Shown here: positions 1 through 8,395 of the stretch, in pieces
Position numbering within the stretch: position 1 is the stretch's first letter
Layout of the letters: each line of letters starts with the position of its first letter
Assembly: GCA_017521365.1 (NCBI GenBank)
Contig: JAFXCT010000021.1
Span: 43,280 to 107,279 of the forward strand
DNA from: Clostridia bacterium
GTDB lineage: Bacteria > Bacillota > Clostridia > Oscillospirales > Acutalibacteraceae
Direction of reading: 5' to 3'
DNA: 64,000 bases
The notes under the pieces: model-generated
What the model was told of the DNA's origin: nothing
Seen by the model: the letters and a program-made list of their open reading frames with translations, nothing else
Databases searched by the model: none
Position numbers and translations under genes: made by a program

Positions 1-899
1 TTTCCATACCGGAAATGGGCACGAGCTTTGTTCGACAGATGCTTCTTGAAGCACAGCCCAAGGGCTTTGCCGACCTGTTGCAGATTTCAGGCCTTTCACA
101 CGGTACGGACGTTTGGCTTGGCAATGCACAGGACCTTATTCATAACGGTGTCTGTACGATTTCCGATGTTATCGGAACAAGAGATAATATTATGGTTTAC
201 CTTATGCACAAGGGTCTTGAGCCTGATATGGCGTTCAAGATTATGGAAATAGTGCGTAAGGGTAACGCAACCAAGCTGCTTACCGACCAGCATTTTGCTG
301 AAATGCGTAAGCACAATGTTCCCGAGTGGTATATAGATTCCTGTATGAAAATCAAGTATATGTTCCCGAAGGCTCACGCCGCAGCTTACGTTATTGCAGC
401 ATTGCGCCTTGGCTGGTACAAGATTTATCATAAGGTTGCTTATTACGCTGCTTATCTTACAGTTCGAGGTGATGACCTTGATGCGTCGCTTATTATGTGC
501 ACTAAAGAGCAGGTTAGGCGCAAGATGAAGGAAATTACCGACAAGGGTAAGGAGGCTACGGCAAAGGAGCTTTCGCAGTATACTGCGCTTCAGGTGCTGC
601 TCGAAATGAAGGCAAGAGGTATTGAATTCCTGCCTATTGATATTTATAAGTCCGATGCTCACGTTTTCAAGATAGAGGACGGTAAGATCAGGCTTGCTTT
701 CTCTTCACTCAACGGCACGGGCGAAAACGCCGCCAAAGCACTTGCCGCCGCAAGAGATGACGGTGAGGGTGCGTTTATGTGCGTTGATGAATTTCAGCGC
801 AGGGCAAGCGTATCGAGCAGCGTTATTGCCGCACTTAAAGAAGCCGGTGCGCTTGACGGTCTGCCCGACAGTATGCAGATAAGCCTCTTTGAAATGTAA
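1..899 (+). CDS. polC: DNA polymerase III PolC-type, alpha subunit (C-terminal part, 5' end outside window)
   Basis: This is the last 298 residues of the replicative Gram-positive DNA polymerase PolC, which synthesises DNA at the fork and carries a proofreading exonuclease domain further upstream. The frame is open from base 3, so the true start lies before the window; an in-frame ATG at 15 is internal (residues IPE precede it). Recognisable PolC segments are the helical stretch around [18 protein letters not shown] and the conserved [15 protein letters not shown] region. Family members are about 1,400 residues, so only roughly the last fifth is visible. The coding sequence ends at a TAA directly beside the inverted-repeat element at 901-1179. 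Assignment to PolC rather than DnaE follows from these C-terminal sequences. Confidence 0.95.
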   Translation, partial: SIPEMGTSFVRQMLLEAQPKGFADLLQISGLSHGTDVWLGNAQDLIHNGVCTISDVIGTRDNIMVYLMHKGLEPDMAFKIMEIVRKGNATKLLTDQHFAEMRKHNVPEWYIDSCMKIKYMFPKAHAAAYVIAALRLGWYKIYHKVAYYAAYLTVRGDDLDASLIMCTKEQVRRKMKEITDKGKEATAKELSQYTALQVLLEMKARGIEFLPIDIYKSDAHVFKIEDGKIRLAFSSLNGTGENAAKALAAARDDGEGAFMCVDEFQRRASVSSSVIAALKEAGALDGLPDSMQISLFEM

Positions 900-900
900 T

Positions 901-1179
901 TTAGGGTGGCGAGTATAATCCAAACCTGCCCAAAAGCGTGAATTTTTGCGGCTTTTCGGCGTTTCGGATTTGAAAGGCGACAGCCCTGTCGGCATCCTCA
1001 ACATCCAAAAATCCATCAAAAATTCGCACTTTTGGGTCGAAGATTTTTTGCGAAGCGGATTTTTGTCATATCAAGGCACAAAACGCAGTAAATCCTGACG
1101 GATTTACGAGTATTTTAACGATGAGATGGCGGAAATCCGCCCCGCAAAAAACGGATTCTGATTATTCTCGCCACCCTAA
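901..1179. mobile_element. MITE-like 279-bp element with 20-bp terminal inverted repeats
   Basis: The intergenic stretch between polC and the next gene begins with TTAGGGTGGCGAGTATAATC (901-920) and ends with the reverse complement of that sequence with one mismatch (1160-1179, 19 of 20 paired). Inside are further hairpins: GTAAATCC/GGATTTAC at 1088-1107, the palindrome GGCGGAAATCCGCC at 1128-1141, and TTCGCA/TGCGAA at 1023-1054. No convincing coding sequence lies inside. Terminal repeats, small size and internal stems fit a non-autonomous miniature inverted-repeat transposable element or a structured intergenic repeat. No clear target-site duplication is seen and no second copy was noticed in this window. 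Confidence 0.6.
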
Positions 1180-1196
1180 GAAAGGAGAAACGGAAT

Positions 1197-2468
1197 ATGC
1201 CAAAACAGAAGCAATGGTTTAAGCTCGACAATGCCGCAACGGTATTTCCCGGGCAAAACACTTCACGCTGGTCAAACATTTTCCGTTTTTCCGTTATGCT
1301 TACCGAAAAGATTGACCCCGCTATTCTTGAGCAGGCATTGGCAGACGTTATGCCTCGTTTTCCGTGCTATGACGTAAGAATCAGGAACGGATTGTTCTGG
1401 CATTATTTTGAGAAAAATCCGAATGGTATACCCGAGATTCAGCCTGATATAGTAAATCCCTGTCACCGTGTAAAATTCAAGGAAAACCGCGGTTATCTTT
1501 TCAGAATTTACTATTATGAAAACAGAATTTCGGGTGATTTCTACCACGCCTTAACAGACGGATTAGGTGCCTGTTATTTCGTGTGTACGCTTGCCGCACA
1601 GTATCTTCGCCTTTGCGGTCATAATATTTCTGTCGGCGGCAATGTGCTTGATATCACTTTTCCCGCAACTCCCGAAGAGCTTGATGACCCCTACAAAAAA
1701 TGCGGTTTGAGCAAGGGAAAGGTCAGCAGAAGAATTTCAAGCGTCTACCACGCCAAGGGTACAAAAGCGCCAAAGCATATGGTTAACATTACCCGTGGTA
1801 TAGTTTCGCTTGACGATGTCCGGGCTCTTGCCAAAAGCTACGGTGCGACAGTAACGGAATTTATCGGAGCTCTTCTTTTGTTTGTACATTATGAAAAACA
1901 GAAGGAAGAAAAGCGCAAGCAGAAGAAGGTTTGCGTTCAGATTCCCGTCAGCCTGCGTAAAACCTTCGGTATTCATACCTTGCGCAATTTTTCGCTTTAC
2001 TATCTGCTCGATATCGATCCGATGCTCGGCGAATATACGTTTGAAGAAGTGCTCAGACACATTATTTTTTCACTTCGTGATATTAATAACGAAAAGACCT
2101 TGCGAGCTATGAACACAGCTAATCTCAAGCTTGCAAATTCGCCGTTTATGCGTGTTATGCCGCTTGTTGTTAAGGATTTGGCTATCGGTATTGCTTCGCT
2201 TTTTACGGGCGAGAAGGCTACAACCGTACTGTTTACCAACCTGGGTAAAATTGATCTGCCCGAGGATATGCTGGAATTTGTTGACTGTGTTGAAGTTATG
2301 GCAGGCCCCGGACGGCTAAATGCAGTGCGCTGCGGCGGCTGTGGAGTTAAAGACAAGTTTATTATTGATTTTGCAAACATTTTTGAAGAAAGCGATATTG
2401 AAAAGCGCTTTTTCACCGTCCTTGTAAAAATGGGCGCTCACGTTAAAATAGAAAGTAACAGGAGGTGA
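1197..2468 (+). CDS. Condensation/alcohol-acetyltransferase-like protein (HxxxDG acyltransferase fold)
   Basis: A 423-residue protein resembling the chloramphenicol-acetyltransferase/condensation-domain superfamily. The diagnostic motif is FYHALTDGLG, giving H117-x3-D121-G122, in which the His is the usual catalytic base. A second segment, around residues 240-250 (VQIPVSLRKTFG), resembles the conserved second-half region of wax-ester and alcohol acyltransferases. There is no signal peptide or membrane helix, so it is probably cytoplasmic. The ATG has an AAGGAG site at 1182-1187. It is followed after 7 bases by a zinc-ribbon membrane protein and then an M20 peptidase, apparently one operon closed by the terminator at 4681. 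The acyl donor and acceptor cannot be inferred; a lipid or amino-alcohol product is possible. Confidence 0.7.
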   Translation: MPKQKQWFKLDNAATVFPGQNTSRWSNIFRFSVMLTEKIDPAILEQALADVMPRFPCYDVRIRNGLFWHYFEKNPNGIPEIQPDIVNPCHRVKFKENRGYLFRIYYYENRISGDFYHALTDGLGACYFVCTLAAQYLRLCGHNISVGGNVLDITFPATPEELDDPYKKCGLSKGKVSRRISSVYHAKGTKAPKHMVNITRGIVSLDDVRALAKSYGATVTEFIGALLLFVHYEKQKEEKRKQKKVCVQIPVSLRKTFGIHTLRNFSLYYLLDIDPMLGEYTFEEVLRHIIFSLRDINNEKTLRAMNTANLKLANSPFMRVMPLVVKDLAIGIASLFTGEKATTVLFTNLGKIDLPEDMLEFVDCVEVMAGPGRLNAVRCGGCGVKDKFIIDFANIFEESDIEKRFFTVLVKMGAHVKIESNRR

Positions 2469-2475
2469 ACGGAAG

Positions 2476-3183
2476 ATGTCATACTGTGTCAATTGCGGTG
2501 TTGAGCTTGATGACAGCGCAAAAAAATGTGCGCTGTGTTCAACACCCGTTGTAAATCTCAATGCGCTGATACCGCCCGAGGAAGCCGTTCCTCCGTTTCC
2601 GACCCGTGTTGTTATCCCTGCGGAGGTTCGCCGCAGATACGGTGCGTTTATTGCTTCTATGGTGTTTCTTATTCCAAACATAGTTTGCCTTGTAATAAAT
2701 CTTATGTTCAATTTCGGCTATTTGTGGGCAACTTACATTAACGCAACCAGCGCACTGGTATGGTTGCTTCTCGTGTTCCCGTTCCTGTTTAAAAACCCCA
2801 AAAGCTATATTATTGTGCCGATTGACGCACTCGGTGTGTTTTTGTATACAGCGGTTTTCTATGCCGTAGAACACGGGCACGGCTGGCTTTTTGAATTGGC
2901 TTTGCCGCTGATACTCGTTGTTGCTGCATTTGCGTTTTCCGTTGCGGAATGGATTAAGCACAAAAAGCTCGATTGGCCGATACTTATTACTTCTCTTTTA
3001 TTGCAGACTGCGGTTGCTTCTTTTGGAATTGAACTCATATTCCGATATTATTATGAATTGTCGCTTCTTCCTGTTGTTTCGATAATTATTGCTGCGTGCT
3101 GTCTTGCTCTTGTGGCGTTTTTCCTTTCCGTACTTAAAAATAAAAGGCTCAGAGCGTGGCTTTCAAGAAAGTTCTTTATATAG
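2476..3183 (+). CDS. Zinc-ribbon polytopic membrane protein (DUF6320-like)
   Basis: A 235-residue protein with an N-terminal four-cysteine zinc ribbon (C4, C7, C18, C21; YCVNCG and CALC knuckles) followed by a linker and about six hydrophobic segments from residue 56 to 225, ending in a basic cytoplasmic tail. The architecture matches the DUF6320-type proteins that sit downstream of acyltransferase-like genes in Clostridia (recalled from family knowledge, not searched). The start is well supported: a strong AGGAGGTG ribosome site at 2460-2467 overlaps the stop of the preceding gene. Tight spacing with both neighbours indicates co-translation. The function is unknown; a membrane partner or transporter for the product of the acyltransferase is a reasonable guess. 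Confidence 0.6.
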   Translation: MSYCVNCGVELDDSAKKCALCSTPVVNLNALIPPEEAVPPFPTRVVIPAEVRRRYGAFIASMVFLIPNIVCLVINLMFNFGYLWATYINATSALVWLLLVFPFLFKNPKSYIIVPIDALGVFLYTAVFYAVEHGHGWLFELALPLILVVAAFAFSVAEWIKHKKLDWPILITSLLLQTAVASFGIELIFRYYYELSLLPVVSIIIAACCLALVAFFLSVLKNKRLRAWLSRKFFI

Positions 3184-3200
3184 TTTTAAGGAGATAGGTT

Positions 3201-4670
3201 ATGAAGACAAAGACAAAGATTATCCTCGGTGCTGTCGGTGCGGCCACGGCTGTGAACTGCGTTCGTGCGGCAGCCTTCAAGCCCGAAAAGCGTGAAGCCG
3301 AAAAGCTTCCTGCCGAAAACTGCGACGTTGAGCGTGCAATAAAGCACATCAGCGGAGCTATTCAGATTCCGACCGTTTCGTATCCCGACAACGATATGGT
3401 GGATTGGTCACAGTTTGAAAAATTCCATAAGTTTCTTGAAGAATCATATCCGCTTATAGCAAAGAATCTTGAAAGAGAGGTCGTATCAAAGGCGAGCCTT
3501 CTCTACCGCTGGAAGGGTACGGATTCTTCGCTTGATGCAATAGCACTTCTTTCACATCAGGACGTTGTTCCTGTTTCAAAGGGCACAGAACAGGATTGGG
3601 AGCACGAGCCGTTCAGCGGTGATATTGATGATGAGTTTATCTGGGGCAGAGGTGCCATGGATATGAAGAATCATCTTATCTGCGTTATGGAGGCTGTTGA
3701 AACCCTGCTTGAGGAGGGCTATCAGCCTACTCGTGACGTTTATCTTTGCTTCGGTCACGATGAAGAAATCGTTGCCTCCGATAATTCGGGTGCCGGCGAA
3801 ATAGCACGCTTGCTTAAGGAGAGGGGAGTTCGCCTTGACTGCGTTATTGACGAGGGCGGTGCAATTCTTCCCGTGAATGTAAAAGGCGTTATCGATGGCT
3901 TTATTGCCGGTATAGGTATCGCCGAAAAGGGCTATGCCGATTTTGAAATTACCGTTGAAACCAAGGGCGGACATTCTTCTCAGCCTCCTAAACACAGCGG
4001 TCTTGGTAAGCTTGCCGATGTTATAAAGGACCTTGAAAACAATCAGTTCAAGGCGGAAATGCTTCCGTTTGTAAAGGATTTGTTCGACAGCGTGGGCAGA
4101 AGAGTCTGCTATCCTGCAAAGCTTATTACCTGCAATCTCAAGCTTCTTAATCCCGTCATTAAGGAGGTAATGAAGCTTATTCCGCCTGCCGCAAGCCTTA
4201 TCCGTACCACGACTGGTGTTACTATGGCTCAGGGCAGTCCTGCCGCAAATGTTCTTCCTCAACGTTCAAGTATTGTTGTTAACTTCCGCGGTATGCCCGG
4301 CTGTTCAACAAAGGATATTGAAGAGCACATCCGAAAGGTTGTTAAAAATAAGGATATTCAGATTAAGTGCCTCAAATCAAAAGAGCCTTCTGCCATTTCT
4401 CCGACAGACAGCAGGGCTTTCAAGGCAATTGAAAACATAACCGTTTCCGACTATCCCGAGGCTATAGTTGCGCCGTATCTTGTAATGGGCGGTACGGATG
4501 CTTATCACTATGAACTTGTGTGTGAAAATATTTACAGATATTCACCCTTTATTGCCGATACAAAGCTTTTGCTTTGCACACACGGTACAAATGAACGTCT
4601 TCCCAAAAACACGGTAGGCGAGGCTGTAGTGTTCTTTAAACGCTATATCAAGCAGCTTGCTTCTGACTGA
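3201..4670 (+). CDS. M20 family metallopeptidase (carboxypeptidase S / PM20D1-like)
   Basis: A 489-residue zinc peptidase of the M20 family, which hydrolyses or, in PM20D1 relatives, also forms N-acyl amino acid or dipeptide bonds. Visible motifs are LLSHQDVVPV with metal ligand H119 and D121, WGRGAMDMKN with bridging D154, the GHDEE catalytic Glu pair, IDEGG, the dimerisation-domain GGHSSQPP, and the late GGTDAYHY. An N-terminal hydrophobic stretch (residues 6-24) may anchor it to the membrane, as in carboxypeptidase S. It is the last gene of the operon starting at 1197. Pairing an M20 enzyme of the N-acyl amino acid type with an acyltransferase-like protein is suggestive of acyl-amino acid metabolism, but that is inference. 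Confidence 0.85.
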   Translation: MKTKTKIILGAVGAATAVNCVRAAAFKPEKREAEKLPAENCDVERAIKHISGAIQIPTVSYPDNDMVDWSQFEKFHKFLEESYPLIAKNLEREVVSKASLLYRWKGTDSSLDAIALLSHQDVVPVSKGTEQDWEHEPFSGDIDDEFIWGRGAMDMKNHLICVMEAVETLLEEGYQPTRDVYLCFGHDEEIVASDNSGAGEIARLLKERGVRLDCVIDEGGAILPVNVKGVIDGFIAGIGIAEKGYADFEITVETKGGHSSQPPKHSGLGKLADVIKDLENNQFKAEMLPFVKDLFDSVGRRVCYPAKLITCNLKLLNPVIKEVMKLIPPAASLIRTTTGVTMAQGSPAANVLPQRSSIVVNFRGMPGCSTKDIEEHIRKVVKNKDIQIKCLKSKEPSAISPTDSRAFKAIENITVSDYPEAIVAPYLVMGGTDAYHYELVCENIYRYSPFIADTKLLLCTHGTNERLPKNTVGEAVVFFKRYIKQLASD

Positions 4671-4680
4671 ATATGATAAA

Positions 4681-4728
4681 ATCTCCTTTAACCCGATGCT
4701 TTGTTCGGGTTATGGGAGATATTTTTTA
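4681..4728 (+). terminator. Rho-independent terminator after the M20 peptidase gene
   Basis: Arms ATCTCC...GGAGAT and AACCCGA...TTCGGGTT form a long interrupted stem (4681-4720), directly followed by ATTTTTTA. It closes the three-gene operon 1197-4670. Confidence 0.85.
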
Positions 4729-4757
4729 TAAATAGATAAAAAATATTTAAAAATTAC

Positions 4758-4786
4758 TTGTAATTAATAATTTATGCATATATAAT
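4758..4786 (+). promoter_or_regulatory. Sigma-A-type promoter for the Nudix gene
   Basis: TTGTAA at 4758-4763, a 17-base spacer, and a perfect TATAAT at 4781-4786. The gene starts 43 bases further down after a GGAGAG ribosome site. Confidence 0.65.
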
Positions 4787-4829
4787 TAAAACATATGTCT
4801 AAAGATATGGAAAGGAGAGATGAAGGCCA

Positions 4830-5567
4830 ATGTTGGGTAAGTACGTAAGGGTAAATGTTACTAATGCAATCAATACCCAAAATGAGACCGAGGGCTATAC
4901 TTATGAGCTCAATTTCGGTAGAGTAGAAGGCCATTCTCTCGCAGGGAACGAACAGTTTGCCTATATTATGGGCATAGACCATCCCGTGCGGAATTTTGAC
5001 GGGCGAGTTATCGCCATCATCACACGCAGAAGCGGCGAAAAGCTCTGGGTTGTTGCACCCAAAAGCACACGCTTCATTGTAAATGACGTAAAGCCCGCAA
5101 TTGAATTTGCCGAGGGTACAGGCAGAAATTATACTCTGGAATGTCTTTACGAAAGCAGTTGCGGTGCAGTTGTTTACAGAATGATAGCGGGCGAGGTGCG
5201 TTATCTTCTTATTAAAAACAAGCGCAGTGCCAATTGGGGCTTCCCGAAGGGCCATATTGAACGAGGCGAAACCAAGGAAGAAACAGCACGCAGAGAAGTT
5301 CTTGAAGAAACCGGTATAAGAATTCAGATTATTCCCGGTTTTATTTCAAAATCCGAGTATACTATTCAGGGTAAGGTTGAAAAATCCGTTTCGATTTTTG
5401 TTGCCAAAACTTCAGACACTCAGACAATAATACAGCACGAGGAAATTGAGGACTATATTTGGCTCAACTACGATAAGGCAATTAAAACCCTAAAGTTTGA
5501 AAATGACAGAGCTATTCTCGAAAAAGCACACGAATTTCTGCTGAGAATAGGAGAAATAGAAAAATAA
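4830..5567 (+). CDS. Nudix hydrolase with N-terminal extension
   Basis: A 245-residue two-part protein. The C-terminal part (about 105-240) is a Nudix domain, which cleaves nucleoside-diphosphate-linked substrates; its Nudix box spans residues 141-163, beginning GHIERGE and ending REVLEETGI, with the metal-binding glutamates intact. The first 100 residues form a separate domain resembling the short inorganic-pyrophosphatase-like domain (VRNFDGRVIAII, LWVVAPKSTRFIVND) that Clostridia attach to some proteins; this part is recognised only by resemblance. The ATG at 4830 is preferred because an earlier ATG at 4820 runs into a stop after six codons. It starts a transcription unit that continues with the small transporter gene 12 bases downstream. 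The substrate is unknown. Confidence 0.8.
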   Translation: MLGKYVRVNVTNAINTQNETEGYTYELNFGRVEGHSLAGNEQFAYIMGIDHPVRNFDGRVIAIITRRSGEKLWVVAPKSTRFIVNDVKPAIEFAEGTGRNYTLECLYESSCGAVVYRMIAGEVRYLLIKNKRSANWGFPKGHIERGETKEETARREVLEETGIRIQIIPGFISKSEYTIQGKVEKSVSIFVAKTSDTQTIIQHEEIEDYIWLNYDKAIKTLKFENDRAILEKAHEFLLRIGEIEK

Positions 5568-5579
5568 GGTGGTTAAATA

Positions 5580-6086
5580 ATGGCGGAACAGTTGGCAACC
5601 TTTCTGGTTGACTTGTTTCAAAATAAAATTCCCGAAGAGCTTATAATTTTTGTTATATCCCTTTTTCCGATTCTTGAGCTTCGCGGCGGTATGATTGCCG
5701 CAAGCCTTCTCGGTCTTGATTTGATACCTTCGTTTATAATCTGTTACATCGGGAATATGATACCGGTGCCGTTTATTTTGCTGTTTATAAGAAAGATTTT
5801 TCAGTTTCTGCGTGACAAGCCCTTTTTCGGTAAGGTTATTCAAAAGCTGGAAATTCGTTCAATGCGCAAGAGTGACACGGTAAAAAAATACGGCAAATGG
5901 GGCTTGCTTGCTTTTGTTGCAATTCCGTTGCCCGGTACGGGCGGCTGGACAGGTGCGCTTATTGCCGCACTGCTGGATATGAGAATAAAAACATCAACCT
6001 TCGTAATTGCCGTCGGCGTGTTTATAGCCGGTGTAATTATGTCTGTTGTGTCTTACGGAATCCCTGCACTCATATCAATGCTTTAA
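5580..6086 (+). CDS. Small multidrug export-family membrane protein (COG2426-like)
   Basis: A 168-residue polytopic membrane protein. Residues 14-32 (ELIIFVISLFPILELRGGM), 45-70 and 100-165 are strongly hydrophobic, giving about four to five membrane segments. The FPILELRGGMIAA and PLPGTGGWTGAL signatures are typical of the putative small multi-drug export family. The name rests on family annotation; a drug substrate has not been shown for most members. An AAGGTGG ribosome site precedes the ATG, and the close spacing after the Nudix gene implies one operon. Confidence 0.75.
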   Translation: MAEQLATFLVDLFQNKIPEELIIFVISLFPILELRGGMIAASLLGLDLIPSFIICYIGNMIPVPFILLFIRKIFQFLRDKPFFGKVIQKLEIRSMRKSDTVKKYGKWGLLAFVAIPLPGTGGWTGALIAALLDMRIKTSTFVIAVGVFIAGVIMSVVSYGIPALISML

Positions 6087-6105
6087 TATTTTAAAACGCT
6101 TAAAA

Positions 6106-6120
6106 TATACAAACTGTATA
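6106..6120. promoter_or_regulatory. Short palindrome upstream of the alcohol dehydrogenase gene
   Basis: TATACA-AAC-TGTATA, a 6+3+6 perfect inverted repeat 15 bases before the start codon. It overlaps a possible -10-like sequence and could be an operator, but it is AT-rich and may be chance. Confidence 0.3.
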
Positions 6121-6134
6121 AAGGAGAAATATTT

Positions 6135-7343
6135 ATGAACAAGCTTTACGGTGCATACTGCAGAACTTATCAGGCAGCCTTTAGAGTTGCCACAAAGGTT
6201 CTTGACTGGACCGGTCCTCAGGTTGTCAAGGGTCCCGGTAGCGTTACAAAACTGCCTTCTCTGCTTAAGAGTCAAGGCATTGACAATGTTATGATTGTAA
6301 CCGATAAGGTTCTTCACAGCCTTGGTTTGCTTGACAGTCTTAAGGCAGGCCTTGAAAGCAAGGGCATCAATTTTGTAATTTACGACGGTACTCAGCCCAA
6401 TCCCACTATACCCAATGTTGAGGAAGCTAAGGATATTTACATAAATCATAACTGCCAGGCCGTTATAGCTTTCGGCGGCGGTTCTCCTATGGACTGTGCC
6501 AAGGTTGCTGCAGCACGTGTTGCTGCACCCAATAAGCAGATTCCGAAGATGAGGGGTACGCTCAAGGTTCTTGCAAAGCTTCCTCCGCTTTACGCAATTC
6601 CCACAACGGCAGGTACGGGCTCCGAAACAACTCTTGCCGCTGTTATCGTTAACCCCGACACACACGAGAAGTTTGCAATCAACGACCCCTGTCTGCGTCC
6701 GAAGGTTGCCGTTCTTGACCCCGAGCTTACTGTCGGTCTTCCTCCTCACATTACGTCAACAACTGGTATGGATGCGCTTACACACGCTGTTGAGGCTTAC
6801 ATCGGTAAGAGCAATACACCCGGCACAATCGAGGCTGCCGAAAAAGCTGTCAAGATGATTTTTGCAAACCTTGAAACAGCTTATAACGAGCCCAAGAATA
6901 TCGAAGCACGTGACAATATGCTCAACGCTTCGTTCTATGCAGGTATCGCTTTCACTCAGGCTTACGTCGGCTATGTTCACGCTATTGCTCATAACCTCGG
7001 CGGCTTCTACAACGTTCCTCACGGCCTTGCCAATGCGATAATTCTTCCCTACGTGCTCCGTTATTACGGCGATACAGTTTATTCACAGCTTTCAAAGCTT
7101 GCTGACCTTGCCGGCCTTGAAACCAACGGTAAATCCGATGCAGAAAAAGCAAATATGTTCATTGACGAAATTTGCGCAATGAATGAGAGAATGAAGATTC
7201 CGTCATGCTTCGACTGCATTAAGGAAGAGGATATTCCGACCATTGCAAAGCGTGCAATGATTGAGGGCAATCCGCTTTATCCCGTTCCCAAGCTTATGGA
7301 TGAGGCAGAGTGCGAGAAAATTATCCGTTCAATGATGGCATAA
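6135..7343 (+). CDS. Iron-containing alcohol dehydrogenase
   Basis: A 402-residue group III (iron-activated) alcohol dehydrogenase that interconverts alcohols and aldehydes with NAD(P)H in the cytoplasm. The Rossmann-like N-terminal half carries FGGGSPMDCAKV (dinucleotide binding) and the family signature PTTAGTGSE. The C-terminal helical half carries metal ligands in DALTHAVEAYIG (H217) and in VHAIAHNLGG...HG. Length matches the family. The ATG has an AAAGGAG site. In a fermentative anaerobe it would recycle NADH by reducing aldehydes; butanol- or propanediol-type substrates cannot be told apart from sequence. A strong terminator follows, so it probably ends its transcription unit. Confidence 0.92.
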   Translation: MNKLYGAYCRTYQAAFRVATKVLDWTGPQVVKGPGSVTKLPSLLKSQGIDNVMIVTDKVLHSLGLLDSLKAGLESKGINFVIYDGTQPNPTIPNVEEAKDIYINHNCQAVIAFGGGSPMDCAKVAAARVAAPNKQIPKMRGTLKVLAKLPPLYAIPTTAGTGSETTLAAVIVNPDTHEKFAINDPCLRPKVAVLDPELTVGLPPHITSTTGMDALTHAVEAYIGKSNTPGTIEAAEKAVKMIFANLETAYNEPKNIEARDNMLNASFYAGIAFTQAYVGYVHAIAHNLGGFYNVPHGLANAIILPYVLRYYGDTVYSQLSKLADLAGLETNGKSDAEKANMFIDEICAMNERMKIPSCFDCIKEEDIPTIAKRAMIEGNPLYPVPKLMDEAECEKIIRSMMA

Positions 7344-7358
7344 TTCAATAAAAAACGC

Positions 7359-7397
7359 AGAGAAAGTGTACTTTTGCAGTATGCTTTCTCTTTTTGT
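7359..7397 (+). terminator. Rho-independent terminator after the alcohol dehydrogenase gene
   Basis: Arms AGAGAAAG (7359-7366) and CTTTCTCT (7384-7391) followed by a T-rich run. Confidence 0.8.
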
Positions 7398-7439
7398 TTG
7401 TTTATTTTATTAAAAATGTATTAAAAAGCATATTTTTAT

Positions 7440-7468
7440 TTGCATTATAATTATTATTGTGATACAAT
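7440..7468 (+). promoter_or_regulatory. Promoter of cdaA
   Basis: TTGCAT at 7440-7445, a 17-base spacer and TACAAT at 7463-7468, close to the sigma-A consensus, 22 bases upstream of the first start codon. Confidence 0.7.
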
Positions 7469-7490
7469 TAGCAAATAAGAATGGAGTGAT

Positions 7491-8381
7491 ATGCAAATGA
7501 CTTATTTTGAACAGATTGTCAGCTTTTTTCAGCAGGCGTTGGACGTTATAACGTCTTTCCGCTTTTCTGATTTTTTGGATATATGTCTGGTTGCCTTTGT
7601 CGTATACAGCGTTGTAAAGCTTGTCCGTGAAACGAGAGCAATTCAGCTTTTCAAGGGTATTCTTCTTTTCGGTCTGGTATACGTCGTTATTACCGTGCTT
7701 GAAATGCAGGCAAGCGTTTATCTTTTCAGGAGCGTTGCCACCAACGCAATCGTCTGCCTTGTAATTATTTTTTCGCCTGAAATCCGTCACGCTCTGGAAA
7801 GCGTCGGCAGACACAGCTTTTCAACACTCTCTCCGTTCAATTACAGTAAAAATGCAAGACAGCTCCAGAACGAAAAAATCAACAATATGATTACCGAGGT
7901 CTGCCGTGCGGCAGGTACAATGAGCGAAAAGAAAATCGGTGCTCTTATTGTTTTCGAGCGTCAGACGCTTCTGGGCTCTATAATCGAAACGGGAACAACG
8001 GTTGACGCACTTGCAACGGAAGAGCTTATCGGAACAATCTTTTTCCCGAAAACTCCGCTTCATGACGGTGCGGCCATTATCCGAATGGACAGGGTCGTTT
8101 CCGCCGGCTGTATACTTCCGCTTACCAAAAACAACGAGCTGAGCAAAGAACTCGGCACAAGGCACCGTGCCGCACTCGGTATGTCGGAAGAAAGCGATGC
8201 GGTTGTAGTAGTTGTTTCGGAAGAAAGCGGCTATATTTCGATAGTTGAAAAGGGCAGAATCAAACGTGATATTTCCTCTGCCGAGCTTCGTGACATCCTT
8301 CAGAATTATCTTCTTACCAAAGAAAATGACGAGTCAAATAAATTCATTGATAAAATAAAGAACATATTCAAGAAAAAGTGA
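7491..8381 (+). CDS. cdaA: Diadenylate cyclase CdaA
   Basis: Makes cyclic di-AMP from two ATP molecules; this second messenger controls potassium and osmolyte transport and cell-wall homeostasis. The first ~100 residues contain three hydrophobic segments (CLVAFVVYSVV, GILLFGLVYVVITV, AIVCLVIIFSP), and the DAC catalytic domain follows with the DGA motif (D192-G193-A194, in LHDGAAIIR) and RHR (R224-H225-R226). Length fits CdaA. Two in-frame ATGs exist; the second (7497) is better spaced from GGAG at 7483-7486, so the protein may start two residues later. It is followed by its usual regulatory partner cdaR. The potassium system TrkA-TrkH, a typical c-di-AMP target, is also in the window. Confidence 0.95.
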   Translation: MQMTYFEQIVSFFQQALDVITSFRFSDFLDICLVAFVVYSVVKLVRETRAIQLFKGILLFGLVYVVITVLEMQASVYLFRSVATNAIVCLVIIFSPEIRHALESVGRHSFSTLSPFNYSKNARQLQNEKINNMITEVCRAAGTMSEKKIGALIVFERQTLLGSIIETGTTVDALATEELIGTIFFPKTPLHDGAAIIRMDRVVSAGCILPLTKNNELSKELGTRHRAALGMSEESDAVVVVVSEESGYISIVEKGRIKRDISSAELRDILQNYLLTKENDESNKFIDKIKNIFKKK

Positions 8382-8395
8382 AAGGAGAGGGCCCG

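Noticed and set aside
96-662. 188-codon open frame on the minus strand inside polC
   Set aside because: It is antisense to a clearly identified PolC sequence, and its protein is low in recognisable motifs.
3576-4262. 228-codon minus-strand open frame
   Set aside because: Antisense shadow of the M20 peptidase, whose catalytic motifs are intact on the plus strand.
6106-6120. Rex operator before the alcohol dehydrogenase gene
   Set aside because: The palindrome does not match the TTGTTAA-type Rex consensus.
6075-6749. 224-codon minus-strand open frame
   Set aside because: Antisense to the iron alcohol dehydrogenase; no start signal and no known motif.
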